The notes under the pieces are model-generated. The model was not told the origin of the DNA, did not search any database, and was given only the letters and a program-made list of their open reading frames with translations. Shown piece after piece: positions 28,163 through 36,126 of a stretch of DNA of 50,559 bases (positions within the stretch are counted from its first letter, which is position 1; every line of letters begins with the position of its first letter). The stretch spans positions 1 to 50,559 of the forward strand of contig JAIXWY010000001.1 of NCBI GenBank assembly GCA_027490995.1, written 5' to 3'. The translations under genes and the position numbers were made by a program. Source of the stretch: Opitutaceae bacterium. Its GTDB lineage: Bacteria; Verrucomicrobiota; Verrucomicrobiia; Opitutales; Opitutaceae.

Positions 28163-29266
28163 ATGAACAGCGACTCACCGTCCTTCGATTTACCCCGCCG
28201 GCAGTCGCTTTCCGCTCAGGCCGCGGAAGCGCTGGAACGCGCCATCGGCGAGGGCACGTGGCAGGAGTTCATTCCCAGCGAACGCCGCTTGTGCGAACTC
28301 CTGCAGGTCAGCCGGCCGACGATCCGAACCGCGCTGCAGATGCTCGCGAAGAACGGCGTGATCGAGATCCGCCAGGGCCGCCGGAACCGCCTCCTCCCAG
28401 CCGCCCGGCACTCGCCCCACCGCGCCAGTCGCCTCATCGGCATCGTCACGCCCGTACCGTTCGAACAACTCTCCGGCTCCGCCTACAAGATCGTGAGCGA
28501 GATGAAAATTCATCTCGCTGAGCATGGGTTCACCACCGAGACGCTGGTCTGCCCGCAGAAGGCCGCCGCCGCCTCGCGTCGTCGACTGGAAGACTTCCTG
28601 CGGCGTAACCGCGTGTTCTGCTGCCTGCTCACGTCGGTCAATCACGACTTGCAGGACTGGTTCGCCACCCACGCGCTGCCCTGCCTCGTGCTCGGATCCT
28701 GCCATCCCGATATCAAGCTGCCGTCTCTCGACATCGATTACCGCTCGGTCTGTCGTCACGCGGGCGGTACGTTGCTCGCCAAGGGCCACCGGCGCATCGC
28801 GCTGGTGATGCCCGACTCCGGTGTCGCCGGCGATCTCGCCAGCGAGCAGGGCTTCCGCGAAGCCTTCGCCGCGCCGAATCACCAAGACGCCGCGCCGATG
28901 ATCGTCAGGCACAACGGGACCGTCCAACACCTCGCGCTCAAGCTCGATAGCCTGTTCGACAGTCCCCAGCGGCCGACAGCACTTCTGGTGGCCAAGCCCG
29001 CTCATGGCTTGAGCTCACTCATCCATCTGCTCAAACGCGGTCTCGCTGTACCTGACGATGTCTCGATCGTGTGCCGCGACCAGGATCCGCTTTTCGAGAA
29101 GGTCAATCCAGCGATCTCACATTACCTCACCCACGACGCGTCGTTCAGTCATCGACTGGTCCGGTTGATGCAACAGTTGGTGACTCAAGGCTATCTGCCA
29201 CCGGAGCCGACGCTGATCTTTCCGAAGCATTTCATCGGCGGCACGCTCAAGGCCCCGCCTCGCTAG
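28163..29266 (+). CDS. GntR-type transcriptional regulator with LacI-like sensor domain
   Basis: 367 residues. An N-terminal winged helix at about residues 12-75 (SERRLCELLQVSRPTIRTAL, then IEIRQGRRN) is followed by a periplasmic-binding-protein-like ligand domain at about 92-360 (GTLLAKGHRRIALVMP, LFEKVNPAISH). This GntR-LacI hybrid is common for sugar regulators. It is divergent from the DHDPS-family gene, so it likely senses a sugar or sugar-derived ligand and regulates that operon. Its 3' end overlaps the convergent AraC gene by 20 bases. Confidence 0.85.
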   Translation: MNSDSPSFDLPRRQSLSAQAAEALERAIGEGTWQEFIPSERRLCELLQVSRPTIRTALQMLAKNGVIEIRQGRRNRLLPAARHSPHRASRLIGIVTPVPFEQLSGSAYKIVSEMKIHLAEHGFTTETLVCPQKAAAASRRRLEDFLRRNRVFCCLLTSVNHDLQDWFATHALPCLVLGSCHPDIKLPSLDIDYRSVCRHAGGTLLAKGHRRIALVMPDSGVAGDLASEQGFREAFAAPNHQDAAPMIVRHNGTVQHLALKLDSLFDSPQRPTALLVAKPAHGLSSLIHLLKRGLAVPDDVSIVCRDQDPLFEKVNPAISHYLTHDASFSHRLVRLMQQLVTQGYLPPEPTLIFPKHFIGGTLKAPPR

Positions 29267-30107
29267 CGGCCCGCCAACGCCCGGGCGGCACGCCGAACCG
29301 GGCGCGAAAGAGGCGGTAAAAGTGCGAGGCGTCGCCGAAGCCCGAAGAGAACATCGCACCGAGGATCGAGTGGTCACCACTCGCGAGCAGCCGCGCCGCA
29401 TGCGCGAGGCGGAGCTCCGCAATCCGCTCCCCAAGGCTCTGGCCCGTCACTTCCCGGAAGAGCGCCGTCAGCCGCCGCCGCGACAACCCCGCCCGCTGCG
29501 CCGCCCGCTCCACCGTCCACGATTCAAAGAAGGTCTCCTCCAGCTCGCGCACCACCGCCTGCACACGGCGTCGCGACGAACGCTCCGCATCCATCGCCGG
29601 CAGCCGCGCCAGCAACACGAGCACTTCCGCCGCCAGGGCCTGGAGCACCATCTCCGCACCGACCCGGGGATGAGACTGCTCCAGCAACGCCCTCCGCCAC
29701 GCCCCTTCCACCCGCTGCCGCGCACCGCGGTCCAGCGTCAGCCGCTGACCCTCCGCAGCCTCGCCCATCAACCCACTCCAGACCTCAGCCCAGTTCGCCG
29801 ACGCACCCCCTCCCACTCGCTCCGGCGATAGGCCCAACAGGAGCAGCGTCGCCGGCTCCAGGTCCTGAAACCGATGCGGCACGTGCGCCGGCACGACCCA
29901 GACCGTGCCCGCTCCCACCGCCGGCCGCAGCACTGCATCCCCCATCTCCCACTGCACCACGCCTTTGAGCAAATAGACTAGCTTGGGGTACGGATCAGCC
30001 CGGCGCGCCATGAGGAAGTCTTCCTCGTGAACACTCTCCGCAAAGCGAACTCCCCCGAGGGGAACTGAGATGGAGAGGGGACGCGAAACCTTCATCGAAA
30101 AACCCAT
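29247..30107 (-). CDS. AraC-family transcriptional regulator
   Basis: 286 residues. N-terminal cupin-like sensor (DPYPKLVYLLKGVVQWEMG, then VVPAHVPHRF) and two C-terminal helix-turn-helix motifs (AAQRAGLSRRRLTALF; MFSSGFGDASHFYRLFRARF). The gene starts about 165 bases from the first gene of the corrinoid operon, in divergent orientation, so it is the best candidate for its activator. It overlaps the convergent GntR gene at the 3' end. A second in-frame ATG lies at 30095. Confidence 0.88.
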   Translation of the reverse strand: MGFSMKVSRPLSISVPLGGVRFAESVHEEDFLMARRADPYPKLVYLLKGVVQWEMGDAVLRPAVGAGTVWVVPAHVPHRFQDLEPATLLLLGLSPERVGGGASANWAEVWSGLMGEAAEGQRLTLDRGARQRVEGAWRRALLEQSHPRVGAEMVLQALAAEVLVLLARLPAMDAERSSRRRVQAVVRELEETFFESWTVERAAQRAGLSRRRLTALFREVTGQSLGERIAELRLAHAARLLASGDHSILGAMFSSGFGDASHFYRLFRARFGVPPGRWRAASEAGP

Positions 30108-30272
30108 CGATTGCCCAATCCGCCAATCAAATCAAGCCCATCCAGCCAAGACCTTCCGGCCTTGCCGCGCTACTTTGTCCCGAGGGTGCCGGTCCACCCG
30201 GTTTCACGTCCTTCCCTCACCCCACCCAGCCCTCCGTCGTCCCAAGCGCCCCTCTCGGTCTTTCCGCCCGCC
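30108..30272. promoter_or_regulatory. Divergent promoter region of the corrinoid operon
   Basis: 165 pyrimidine-rich bases between the AraC gene and the UroD-family gene. I looked for a cobalamin riboswitch and did not find a B12 box or a matching fold, and the span is short for one. AraC half-sites are expected but I cannot assign them. Confidence 0.35.
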
Positions 30273-31328
30273 ATGCCCTCCCACACGCCCGCCACCCGCC
30301 GCGACGTCGAAGCGACGCTCCGTTGCGCCCCGCCCCGCGCGGTGCCGCTTTTCCTGCCCGCCATCTACGAACACAAGGCGTGGTTCATCGGCTCCACCCC
30401 ATCCGCCATTTCCCGCGACGGGGATCTACTCACCCGCGCCCTGCTCGCCGAATATGAGGCCATCGGACCCGATGCCCTCGCCATCGGGGTCGACGTGTAC
30501 AATCTCGAGGCCGAGGCCGCCGGCTGCCGCGTCACGTTTTACGAGGGCGACGATACGAGCATCCCGGGCATCAAGCCCGGCCACCATCTCATCCACGTGG
30601 GCGACGATCTCACCCACGCCCCCGTTCCCAATCCGCTCCGCGATGGGCGCATGCCCGTCAATCTCGCCGCCGCCCGCGCCGTCCGTCGCGCCGTAGGCGA
30701 CGATTTCTGGCTGCGCGGCGCCATCTCCGGGCCGTTCTCCCTCGCGATCTCCCTCGTCGGCGCCGAGGCGCTGTTCCTCGCCTGCCTCGATCGCCCCGAC
30801 TGGGTGCGCGAGGTGCTCGCCTACGCGAGCCGGATCATCAAGGCCTTCGCCCGCGGCTACCTCGACGCCGGCGCCGAGCTCATCGTCTTCGATTCCCAGG
30901 CGTCTCCCGAACTGCTCTCCCCGCCCATGTACGAGGAGTTCGTGCTGCCCGTCACCGAGGAACTCGTGCAATGGTCCGCCAGCCAGGGCGTGCGCGACCT
31001 GCCCCTCGTCATCGGCGGCAACACCACGCCGATCGCCGAGCTGCTCCTCCGCACCGGCGCGAATAATCTGCTCTGCGACTTCACCGCCGACTTCGATGAG
31101 TGGGCCACGCTCTGCGCCCAGCACCAACGCAGCTTCCGCCGCAATCTTTCCCCGCGACTGCTCGAGACCGCCACGCCCGACGAGATCTACGCCACCGCCC
31201 GGCGCGAGCTCGCCCGCGGCCGCACGCTCCCCGGCTTCATCATGGGCACCGCGGTAATCCCCTTCGGCACCCCCACCGCCAACATCCTCGCGGTAAAACA
31301 GGCCTGCCTCGACTGCGCCCAAGCCTGA
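30273..31328 (+). CDS. UroD-family corrinoid methyltransferase (MtaA/MtvB-like)
   Basis: 351 residues, uroporphyrinogen-decarboxylase superfamily TIM barrel. In C1 metabolism these proteins (MtaA, MtbA, MtvB) move a methyl group to or from a corrinoid protein. Features: AISGPFSLAISLVG at about 150-163, ELIVFDSQASPELL at about 202-215, GGNTTPIAELL at 248-258, and the C-terminal GTPTANI. The position where MtaA and MtbA carry the zinc motif HxC before GNT reads V246-I-G248, and the late Cys is missing too, so zinc binding is doubtful. The start at 30273 is chosen to begin at the fold. It is the first gene of a nine-gene operon and 58 bases before the corrinoid protein. It is most likely the methyl-donor-specific transferase. 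Confidence 0.82.
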   Translation: MPSHTPATRRDVEATLRCAPPRAVPLFLPAIYEHKAWFIGSTPSAISRDGDLLTRALLAEYEAIGPDALAIGVDVYNLEAEAAGCRVTFYEGDDTSIPGIKPGHHLIHVGDDLTHAPVPNPLRDGRMPVNLAAARAVRRAVGDDFWLRGAISGPFSLAISLVGAEALFLACLDRPDWVREVLAYASRIIKAFARGYLDAGAELIVFDSQASPELLSPPMYEEFVLPVTEELVQWSASQGVRDLPLVIGGNTTPIAELLLRTGANNLLCDFTADFDEWATLCAQHQRSFRRNLSPRLLETATPDEIYATARRELARGRTLPGFIMGTAVIPFGTPTANILAVKQACLDCAQA

Positions 31329-31386
31329 TCCAACGCCTCCCACGCCCACCCAACGGCCGCGCTCGGCCTTTCCTTTCGCCATCACC

Positions 31387-32031
31387 ATGCCGGACTACGC
31401 CCAGCTGAACCAGTTTCTCTACGAGGGAAATGCCAAGGAGGTCGAACGCCTCGTCCGCGAGGCCCTCACCGAGGGCCGTCCCGTCGATGAGGTGCTCAAC
31501 GACGGCCTGATCGCCGGCATGGCCATCGTCGGCGAGGACTTCAAGTACTCCGTCCTCTACGTCCCCGAGGTGCTCGTCGCCGCCCGCGCCATGAAGGCCG
31601 GCATGGCCATCCTCAAGCCGCTCCTCGTCGCCGACGCCACCAACCATCCTCCGCGCGGCACGCTCATCATGGGCACCGTCAAGGGCGACCTCCACGACAT
31701 CGGCAAGAATCTGGTCTGCATGATGGCCGAGGGCGCTGGCTTCAAGGTCGTCGATATCGGCGTCGACCAACCCACCGAATCTTTCATCGCCGCCGCTCGC
31801 ACCCACCAAGCCAACATCGTCGGCATGAGCGCCCTGCTCACCACCACGATGCCGTACATGAAGGTGGTCATCGATGCGTTCCAAAACGAACCCGACCTCG
31901 CGAACGTGAAGCTGGTCATCGGCGGCGCCCCCGTGAATCGCATGTTCGCCGATGAGATCGGCGCCGATGGCTACGGTCCCGATGCCCCGAGCAGCGTGGA
32001 GATGTTCCAGCGTTTCATGGCCGCCCAGTGA
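31387..32031 (+). CDS. Corrinoid (B12-binding) methyl carrier protein
   Basis: 214 residues, the usual MtaC/MtvC/MtbC size. An N-terminal four-helix cap (about 1-85) precedes a Rossmann B12-binding domain. The DxHxxG motif lies at D101-L-H103-D-I-G106 (GDLHDIGKN), so His103 should be the lower axial cobalt ligand. SALLTTTMPYMK and LVIGGAPVN are the later cobalamin-binding blocks. It carries the methyl group as methyl-Co(III) between the UroD-family protein and the methyl-THF transferase. It is flanked by both partners in the operon. Confidence 0.95.
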   Translation: MPDYAQLNQFLYEGNAKEVERLVREALTEGRPVDEVLNDGLIAGMAIVGEDFKYSVLYVPEVLVAARAMKAGMAILKPLLVADATNHPPRGTLIMGTVKGDLHDIGKNLVCMMAEGAGFKVVDIGVDQPTESFIAAARTHQANIVGMSALLTTTMPYMKVVIDAFQNEPDLANVKLVIGGAPVNRMFADEIGADGYGPDAPSSVEMFQRFMAAQ

Positions 32032-32108
32032 TGACGCACGCACGGGTCGAGGGCCGCTAGGGGCTGACTAGACTCTACCTCAACATCCTCCTCCGAAAAT
32101 CCACCCCG

Positions 32109-33785
32109 ATGTCCACCCTCCGCGACAAGCTTGAAGGTTCCGACCGCTTCCTCGTGGGCGTGGAGTTGGTCTCCACGCGGGGCACGGTGGAGGAGGCTCG
32201 CGCGGTGCGGGCACTGCGTTTCGCCCGCGAGCTGGCCCAGGAATCGCGGGTGGATTGGGTATCCGTAACCGATAACGCGGGCGGGCATCCGATGCTCGCG
32301 CCAGCCGCACTGGGGCGTCCGATCCGCGAGGCGGGCGGCACCGTGGTGGTTCATCTTTCCTGCAAGGATTTCAACCGCAATGGGCTCGAATCGACCGCCT
32401 GGCAGCTCGCCAGCGAGGGGTTCCACGATGTGTTGGCGCTGACCGGCGACGCGCCGGCTCCAGGCGTGGCCGGAGGCGCAAAGCCGGTCTTCGATCTGGA
32501 TTCCGTCGGTCTACTCACGCTGCTCACCCGAATGAACGCCGGGCTTCCGGCGTCGCGCCCCGGCTCCTCCAGCAGCGCCGCTTCCGGGAATGCCGCGGGG
32601 CGCACGCTCACGCCGACGCAGTTCTTCAGCGGCTGCGTGGTCACCAACTTCAAGCGCCACGAAAACGAGGTCATCCCGCAGCTGCAAAAGCTCGCGGTCA
32701 AGGTCGCCGCCGGCGCCCGCTGGGTGATCAATCAGGTGGGCTACGACGCGCGGAAGATCTCGGAGTTGATCGCGTGGACGCGCACTCACCTGCCGACGCC
32801 AGTGCCGCTGATCGGCAATGTCTACGTGCTCAATCCCACGGTCGCACGGCTCTTCCGCTCGCAGCAGATCCCAGGCGTCGTGGTGTCGGACGAGCTCGCC
32901 GCGCTCTGCGAGGAACAGGGCCGCAGCGCCGACCGCGGCCGCGCCTTCTTTCTCGAGTTCGCCGCCCGCCAGGTCTCGATTTACCGCGGGCTCGGCTACC
33001 GCGGGGTCTACCTCGGGGGCGTCCATTCAGCCGAGGAGGTGCGCACGATCCTCGACCTCACCGCCCGCCACGGCGCCGAGGACTGGCGCAGCTTCGCACG
33101 CGAACAGCGTTTCTCCCGCCCGGGTGAATTCTTCTGCTACGCCGAGGATCCCACCACGGGGCTCGCCGACCCCACTCGGCCGCTCACGGCGCTCGCAGCC
33201 AACGGTCCGGCCGCCGCCGACACGCCGGTCGTCACTCCGAGCGCAAGTCGCGCCTCACTCGGGGACCGCCTCGTCTACCGCTTCTCCAAGTTCACCCACA
33301 CCGCGATGTTCACGCCCGATCGTGGACTCTGGAAACTGGGTGAGCGCCTCACCACTCACGCCGCGGACCCGAAGCAGGGGCCGGGTTGGATGCGCGCCCT
33401 CGAACACGTCGGCAAGTCAGCGCTGTTCAGCTGCCGCGACTGCGGCGACTGCTCGCTGCCCGACATCGCCTTCCTCTGTCCAGAGTCCGCCTGCGCCAAG
33501 AATCAGCGCAATGGCCCCTGCGGTGGCACGCGCGATGGGCTATGCGAGGTCGGCGACTTTCCGTGCATCTGGTCGCGCGCCTACGATCGGCTGAAGGCCG
33601 AGGGCCGCGCCGATACCCTCCTCGCCCACGCGCCCGTCGTTCAGGATCAATCCCTGCGCGGTACGTCCAGCTGGGCCAACACGTGGCAGCGACGCGACCA
33701 CCTCGCTACGCCGGCCCCGCCGCATCTCGCAACGACGTCCACACCGACCAACCCGGCGTCGTCGCGCGACTCTCTTTCTTCATGA
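32109..33785 (+). CDS. Fused MetF-MetV methylenetetrahydrofolate reductase
   Basis: 558 residues. The first 310 or so form a MetF-type barrel (VGVELVSTRGTVEEARAV, VSVTDNAGG, ALTGDAPAPGVAGG, and PVPLIGNVYVLNP). A low-complexity Ser/Ala insert lies at about 150-165. The C-terminal part has the MetV cysteine cluster beginning at Cys442 (CRDCGDCSLPDIAFLCPES, then CAKNQRNGPCGG), expected to bind Fe-S or Zn. In acetogens MetF and MetV are separate subunits; here they are one chain. Run oxidatively it would convert methyl-THF to methylene-THF. Its stop overlaps the next start by ATGA. The last 60 residues are low-complexity. Confidence 0.88.
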   Translation: MSTLRDKLEGSDRFLVGVELVSTRGTVEEARAVRALRFARELAQESRVDWVSVTDNAGGHPMLAPAALGRPIREAGGTVVVHLSCKDFNRNGLESTAWQLASEGFHDVLALTGDAPAPGVAGGAKPVFDLDSVGLLTLLTRMNAGLPASRPGSSSSAASGNAAGRTLTPTQFFSGCVVTNFKRHENEVIPQLQKLAVKVAAGARWVINQVGYDARKISELIAWTRTHLPTPVPLIGNVYVLNPTVARLFRSQQIPGVVVSDELAALCEEQGRSADRGRAFFLEFAARQVSIYRGLGYRGVYLGGVHSAEEVRTILDLTARHGAEDWRSFAREQRFSRPGEFFCYAEDPTTGLADPTRPLTALAANGPAAADTPVVTPSASRASLGDRLVYRFSKFTHTAMFTPDRGLWKLGERLTTHAADPKQGPGWMRALEHVGKSALFSCRDCGDCSLPDIAFLCPESACAKNQRNGPCGGTRDGLCEVGDFPCIWSRAYDRLKAEGRADTLLAHAPVVQDQSLRGTSSWANTWQRRDHLATPAPPHLATTSTPTNPASSRDSLSS

Positions 33786-34720
33786 GCCTGCACATCATCG
33801 GTGAGCTGATCAACAACGCCTACGCCCGCGCGCGCCGCGCCTGGGAGGCCCGCGATGTCGCCGGCTACCAGAACCTCGCCTCGCTGCAGGCCGCCGCAGG
33901 CGCCACCGCGATCAACCTCAATCTCGACGGCACGCAGCGCGTACCGGTGCGTCAGGAGGAGATGATCGCGTTCCTGCCGACCGTGATCCCGGCGTTGCAG
34001 GCGGCGACGGACGTGCCGCTGAGCTTCGACAATCCGAGCCTCGGTTACCACCGCGCCGCGATCGCGGCCTACGATCGGTCGCGCTGCCGCGGCAAACCGA
34101 TCCTCAACTCCCTCGCCGCCTCCCGCACCGAGCTCGATGGCATGATCGCGCTCATCCGCGACCACGATATGCGCTGCATCGTCATGGCCTCGGAGAAGTT
34201 CCTGCCCGGCGGCGGCAGCGGTCAGAGTCTCGACGCCCGCGACAGCCATGAGACGATCCTCCGTTTCGTCGATCGGCTGGTCTCCGAGGCGAACCGCACG
34301 CTCGATGACATCATCGTCGATCCCGGTCTCGCCCCGGTCGGCGCCGATACCTACGGGCTGATCAACATCGGTCTCGATACGATGCGCCGCTGCACCGATG
34401 ACCCGCAGCTGCGTGGTCTCCACTTTTCGGTCGGCCTCTCCAACTTCGCGTGGGGCACGCCCAAGGGCATCAAGGACCAGCTGGAGCGCGCTTACCTCAC
34501 GCTCGGGCAACGCGTGGGGCTCGACTACGCGCTGGCCAACGTGGAGCACAATGCCACGCCGCTCCCGGACCACGATCCGTTGGTCGCCGAGCTCGCCGCC
34601 GCACTCGAGGCCGGACGCGCCGGCCCGGGTGAGTCCACTGAGGACGCCGGGTTTCGCCAGGCCGAGAAGGTCATGGAAATCTGCAACGCCTACCTCGAAC
34701 GCCAGGAAGCTTCCTCATGA
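33782..34720 (+). CDS. Methyltetrahydrofolate:corrinoid methyltransferase (pterin-binding)
   Basis: 312 residues with the pterin-binding fold of AcsE, MtvA and the MetH folate domain. It begins IIGELINN, with Asp in NLNLDGTQ and SFDNPSLGY, Asn in PILNSLAAS, Asp in DIIVDPGLAP, and the VGLSNFAWG block. These are the usual folate-binding and proton-relay positions. It is expected to move the methyl group between the corrinoid protein and THF. The start at 33782 overlaps the MetF-MetV stop, and its stop overlaps the amidohydrolase start; both are ATGA couplings. Confidence 0.92.
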   Translation: MSLHIIGELINNAYARARRAWEARDVAGYQNLASLQAAAGATAINLNLDGTQRVPVRQEEMIAFLPTVIPALQAATDVPLSFDNPSLGYHRAAIAAYDRSRCRGKPILNSLAASRTELDGMIALIRDHDMRCIVMASEKFLPGGGSGQSLDARDSHETILRFVDRLVSEANRTLDDIIVDPGLAPVGADTYGLINIGLDTMRRCTDDPQLRGLHFSVGLSNFAWGTPKGIKDQLERAYLTLGQRVGLDYALANVEHNATPLPDHDPLVAELAAALEAGRAGPGESTEDAGFRQAEKVMEICNAYLERQEASS

Positions 34721-36006
34721 ACTCGTCCGCACCCCGCACCCCGCTCCGTCTGCCACTCCCCAAGCGTGGCGCACCCTGCTGGCTGCGCCTCGGCACCGTG
34801 TTTGACGGCCACGAGGTCCTGACGGACGCACATCTGGTCTACGACGCGAAACGGATCCTGCACGTCGGGGGGCCGCCGCCGGCCTACGTGGTCGGTGCCG
34901 ATCGGACCGCGCCCGATCTCCACCTGCCCGAGCACACCGCTCTGCCGGGATTGATCGAGGCACACGCTCACTTGTTTCTTGAGGGCGGCGAGCTGGATCC
35001 GGCCCGCCGCGCCACGTACCTCGGGCTGCACGAGACCGAACTGCTCGCGCGCGCCGAGACGCGCCTGCCACGGCTGGTGCGGCTCGGTGTGCTCGCGGTG
35101 CGCGACGCCGGCGACCGCAACGGTGTCGGCCTCGCCCTCCAACAACGCGATCTCTCCGGATCTCGCGGAGAAATGCCCTATCTCGACAGCCCGGGCGCCG
35201 CGCTCCACCACCAGGGCCGCTACGGCTCGTTCATGGGCGAGACCATCGAGGGGTTCGGCACGATCGAACAGGCCATCTCCGCCCGCATCGCCGCCGGCGC
35301 GCACCGGATCAAGCTTCTCGCCACCGGCATCATCAATTTCGAGAAGGGCGCCGTCACCACCAAGCCGCAAATGTCCGCCGACGAGCTGACGCGCGCCGTC
35401 GCCGCAACCCACGCGCTCGGACGCGAGACGATGATCCACTGCTCCGGCAACGACGGCGTGCAAAACTGCATCGCCGCCCGCGTCGACACAATCGAGCACG
35501 GGTTCTTCATCGACCGCGATCAGCTGGCACGGCTGCGCGATCTCGACATCGCTTGGATTCCGACTTTCGCCCCGGTTCACTTCCAGTGGCAACACGGCAC
35601 CGCGCTCGGCTGGAGCGAGCTCGTCCGGAGCAATCTCCGCCGGATCCTCGATGACCACTCCACCCGCCTGCGCGAAGCGGGGGAACTCGGCGTGCGCATC
35701 ATCGCCGGCAGCGACGCCGGCTCCCACGGCGTGCCCCACGGCTACGGGTTCTTCACCGAACTCGAGATCATGGAGGCCGCCGGCCTCTCCACGCTCCAGG
35801 TCCTCCGCTCCGCCACCGGCGCATCCGCCGGTCGCCTCGGACTCCGCGAGGACCAGGGGCGGCTGCGCATCGGGGCGCGCTCCCGCTTCCTCATCACCGA
35901 CGCGCCCGTCCTTCAGGGCGTACGCCACCTGCGCCAGCCGCTCACCGTGGTCTTCGACCACGCCGTGTTCTCGGGCGGAGATGTCTCAACCAAGCCGGGT
36001 CTCTAA
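34717..36006 (+). CDS. Amidohydrolase (imidazolonepropionase-like family)
   Basis: 429 residues. Metal-dependent amidohydrolase with HxH (H83, H85 in GLIEAHAHLF), a bridging-Lys candidate K199 (HRIKLLATG), H241, H261 (IEHGFF) and D333 (GSDAGSHG). All metal ligands of a binuclear-type active site seem present. It is translationally coupled (ATGA) to the methyl-THF transferase, so it belongs to the operon. It is not a standard part of corrinoid methyltransferase systems and may process the methylated substrate or the demethylated product, for instance a cyclic amide or ureide. That is inference. The frame has no signal peptide. Confidence 0.85.
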   Translation: MNSSAPRTPLRLPLPKRGAPCWLRLGTVFDGHEVLTDAHLVYDAKRILHVGGPPPAYVVGADRTAPDLHLPEHTALPGLIEAHAHLFLEGGELDPARRATYLGLHETELLARAETRLPRLVRLGVLAVRDAGDRNGVGLALQQRDLSGSRGEMPYLDSPGAALHHQGRYGSFMGETIEGFGTIEQAISARIAAGAHRIKLLATGIINFEKGAVTTKPQMSADELTRAVAATHALGRETMIHCSGNDGVQNCIAARVDTIEHGFFIDRDQLARLRDLDIAWIPTFAPVHFQWQHGTALGWSELVRSNLRRILDDHSTRLREAGELGVRIIAGSDAGSHGVPHGYGFFTELEIMEAAGLSTLQVLRSATGASAGRLGLREDQGRLRIGARSRFLITDAPVLQGVRHLRQPLTVVFDHAVFSGGDVSTKPGL

Positions 36007-36126
36007 CTCTCGACCGTTTTCCCCCGGTCCGAATCGCTTGGATCACCTCGCGCCGCTTCGCATGGACCCACACCGCATCGCTCGCCTCCGGTCGCAACCG
36101 CCGCTTCGCACCGCTCTCTGCCGCTG

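Noticed and set aside
30108..30272. Cobalamin riboswitch before the corrinoid operon
   Set aside because: No B12 box or conserved core found and the region is too short for the usual fold.
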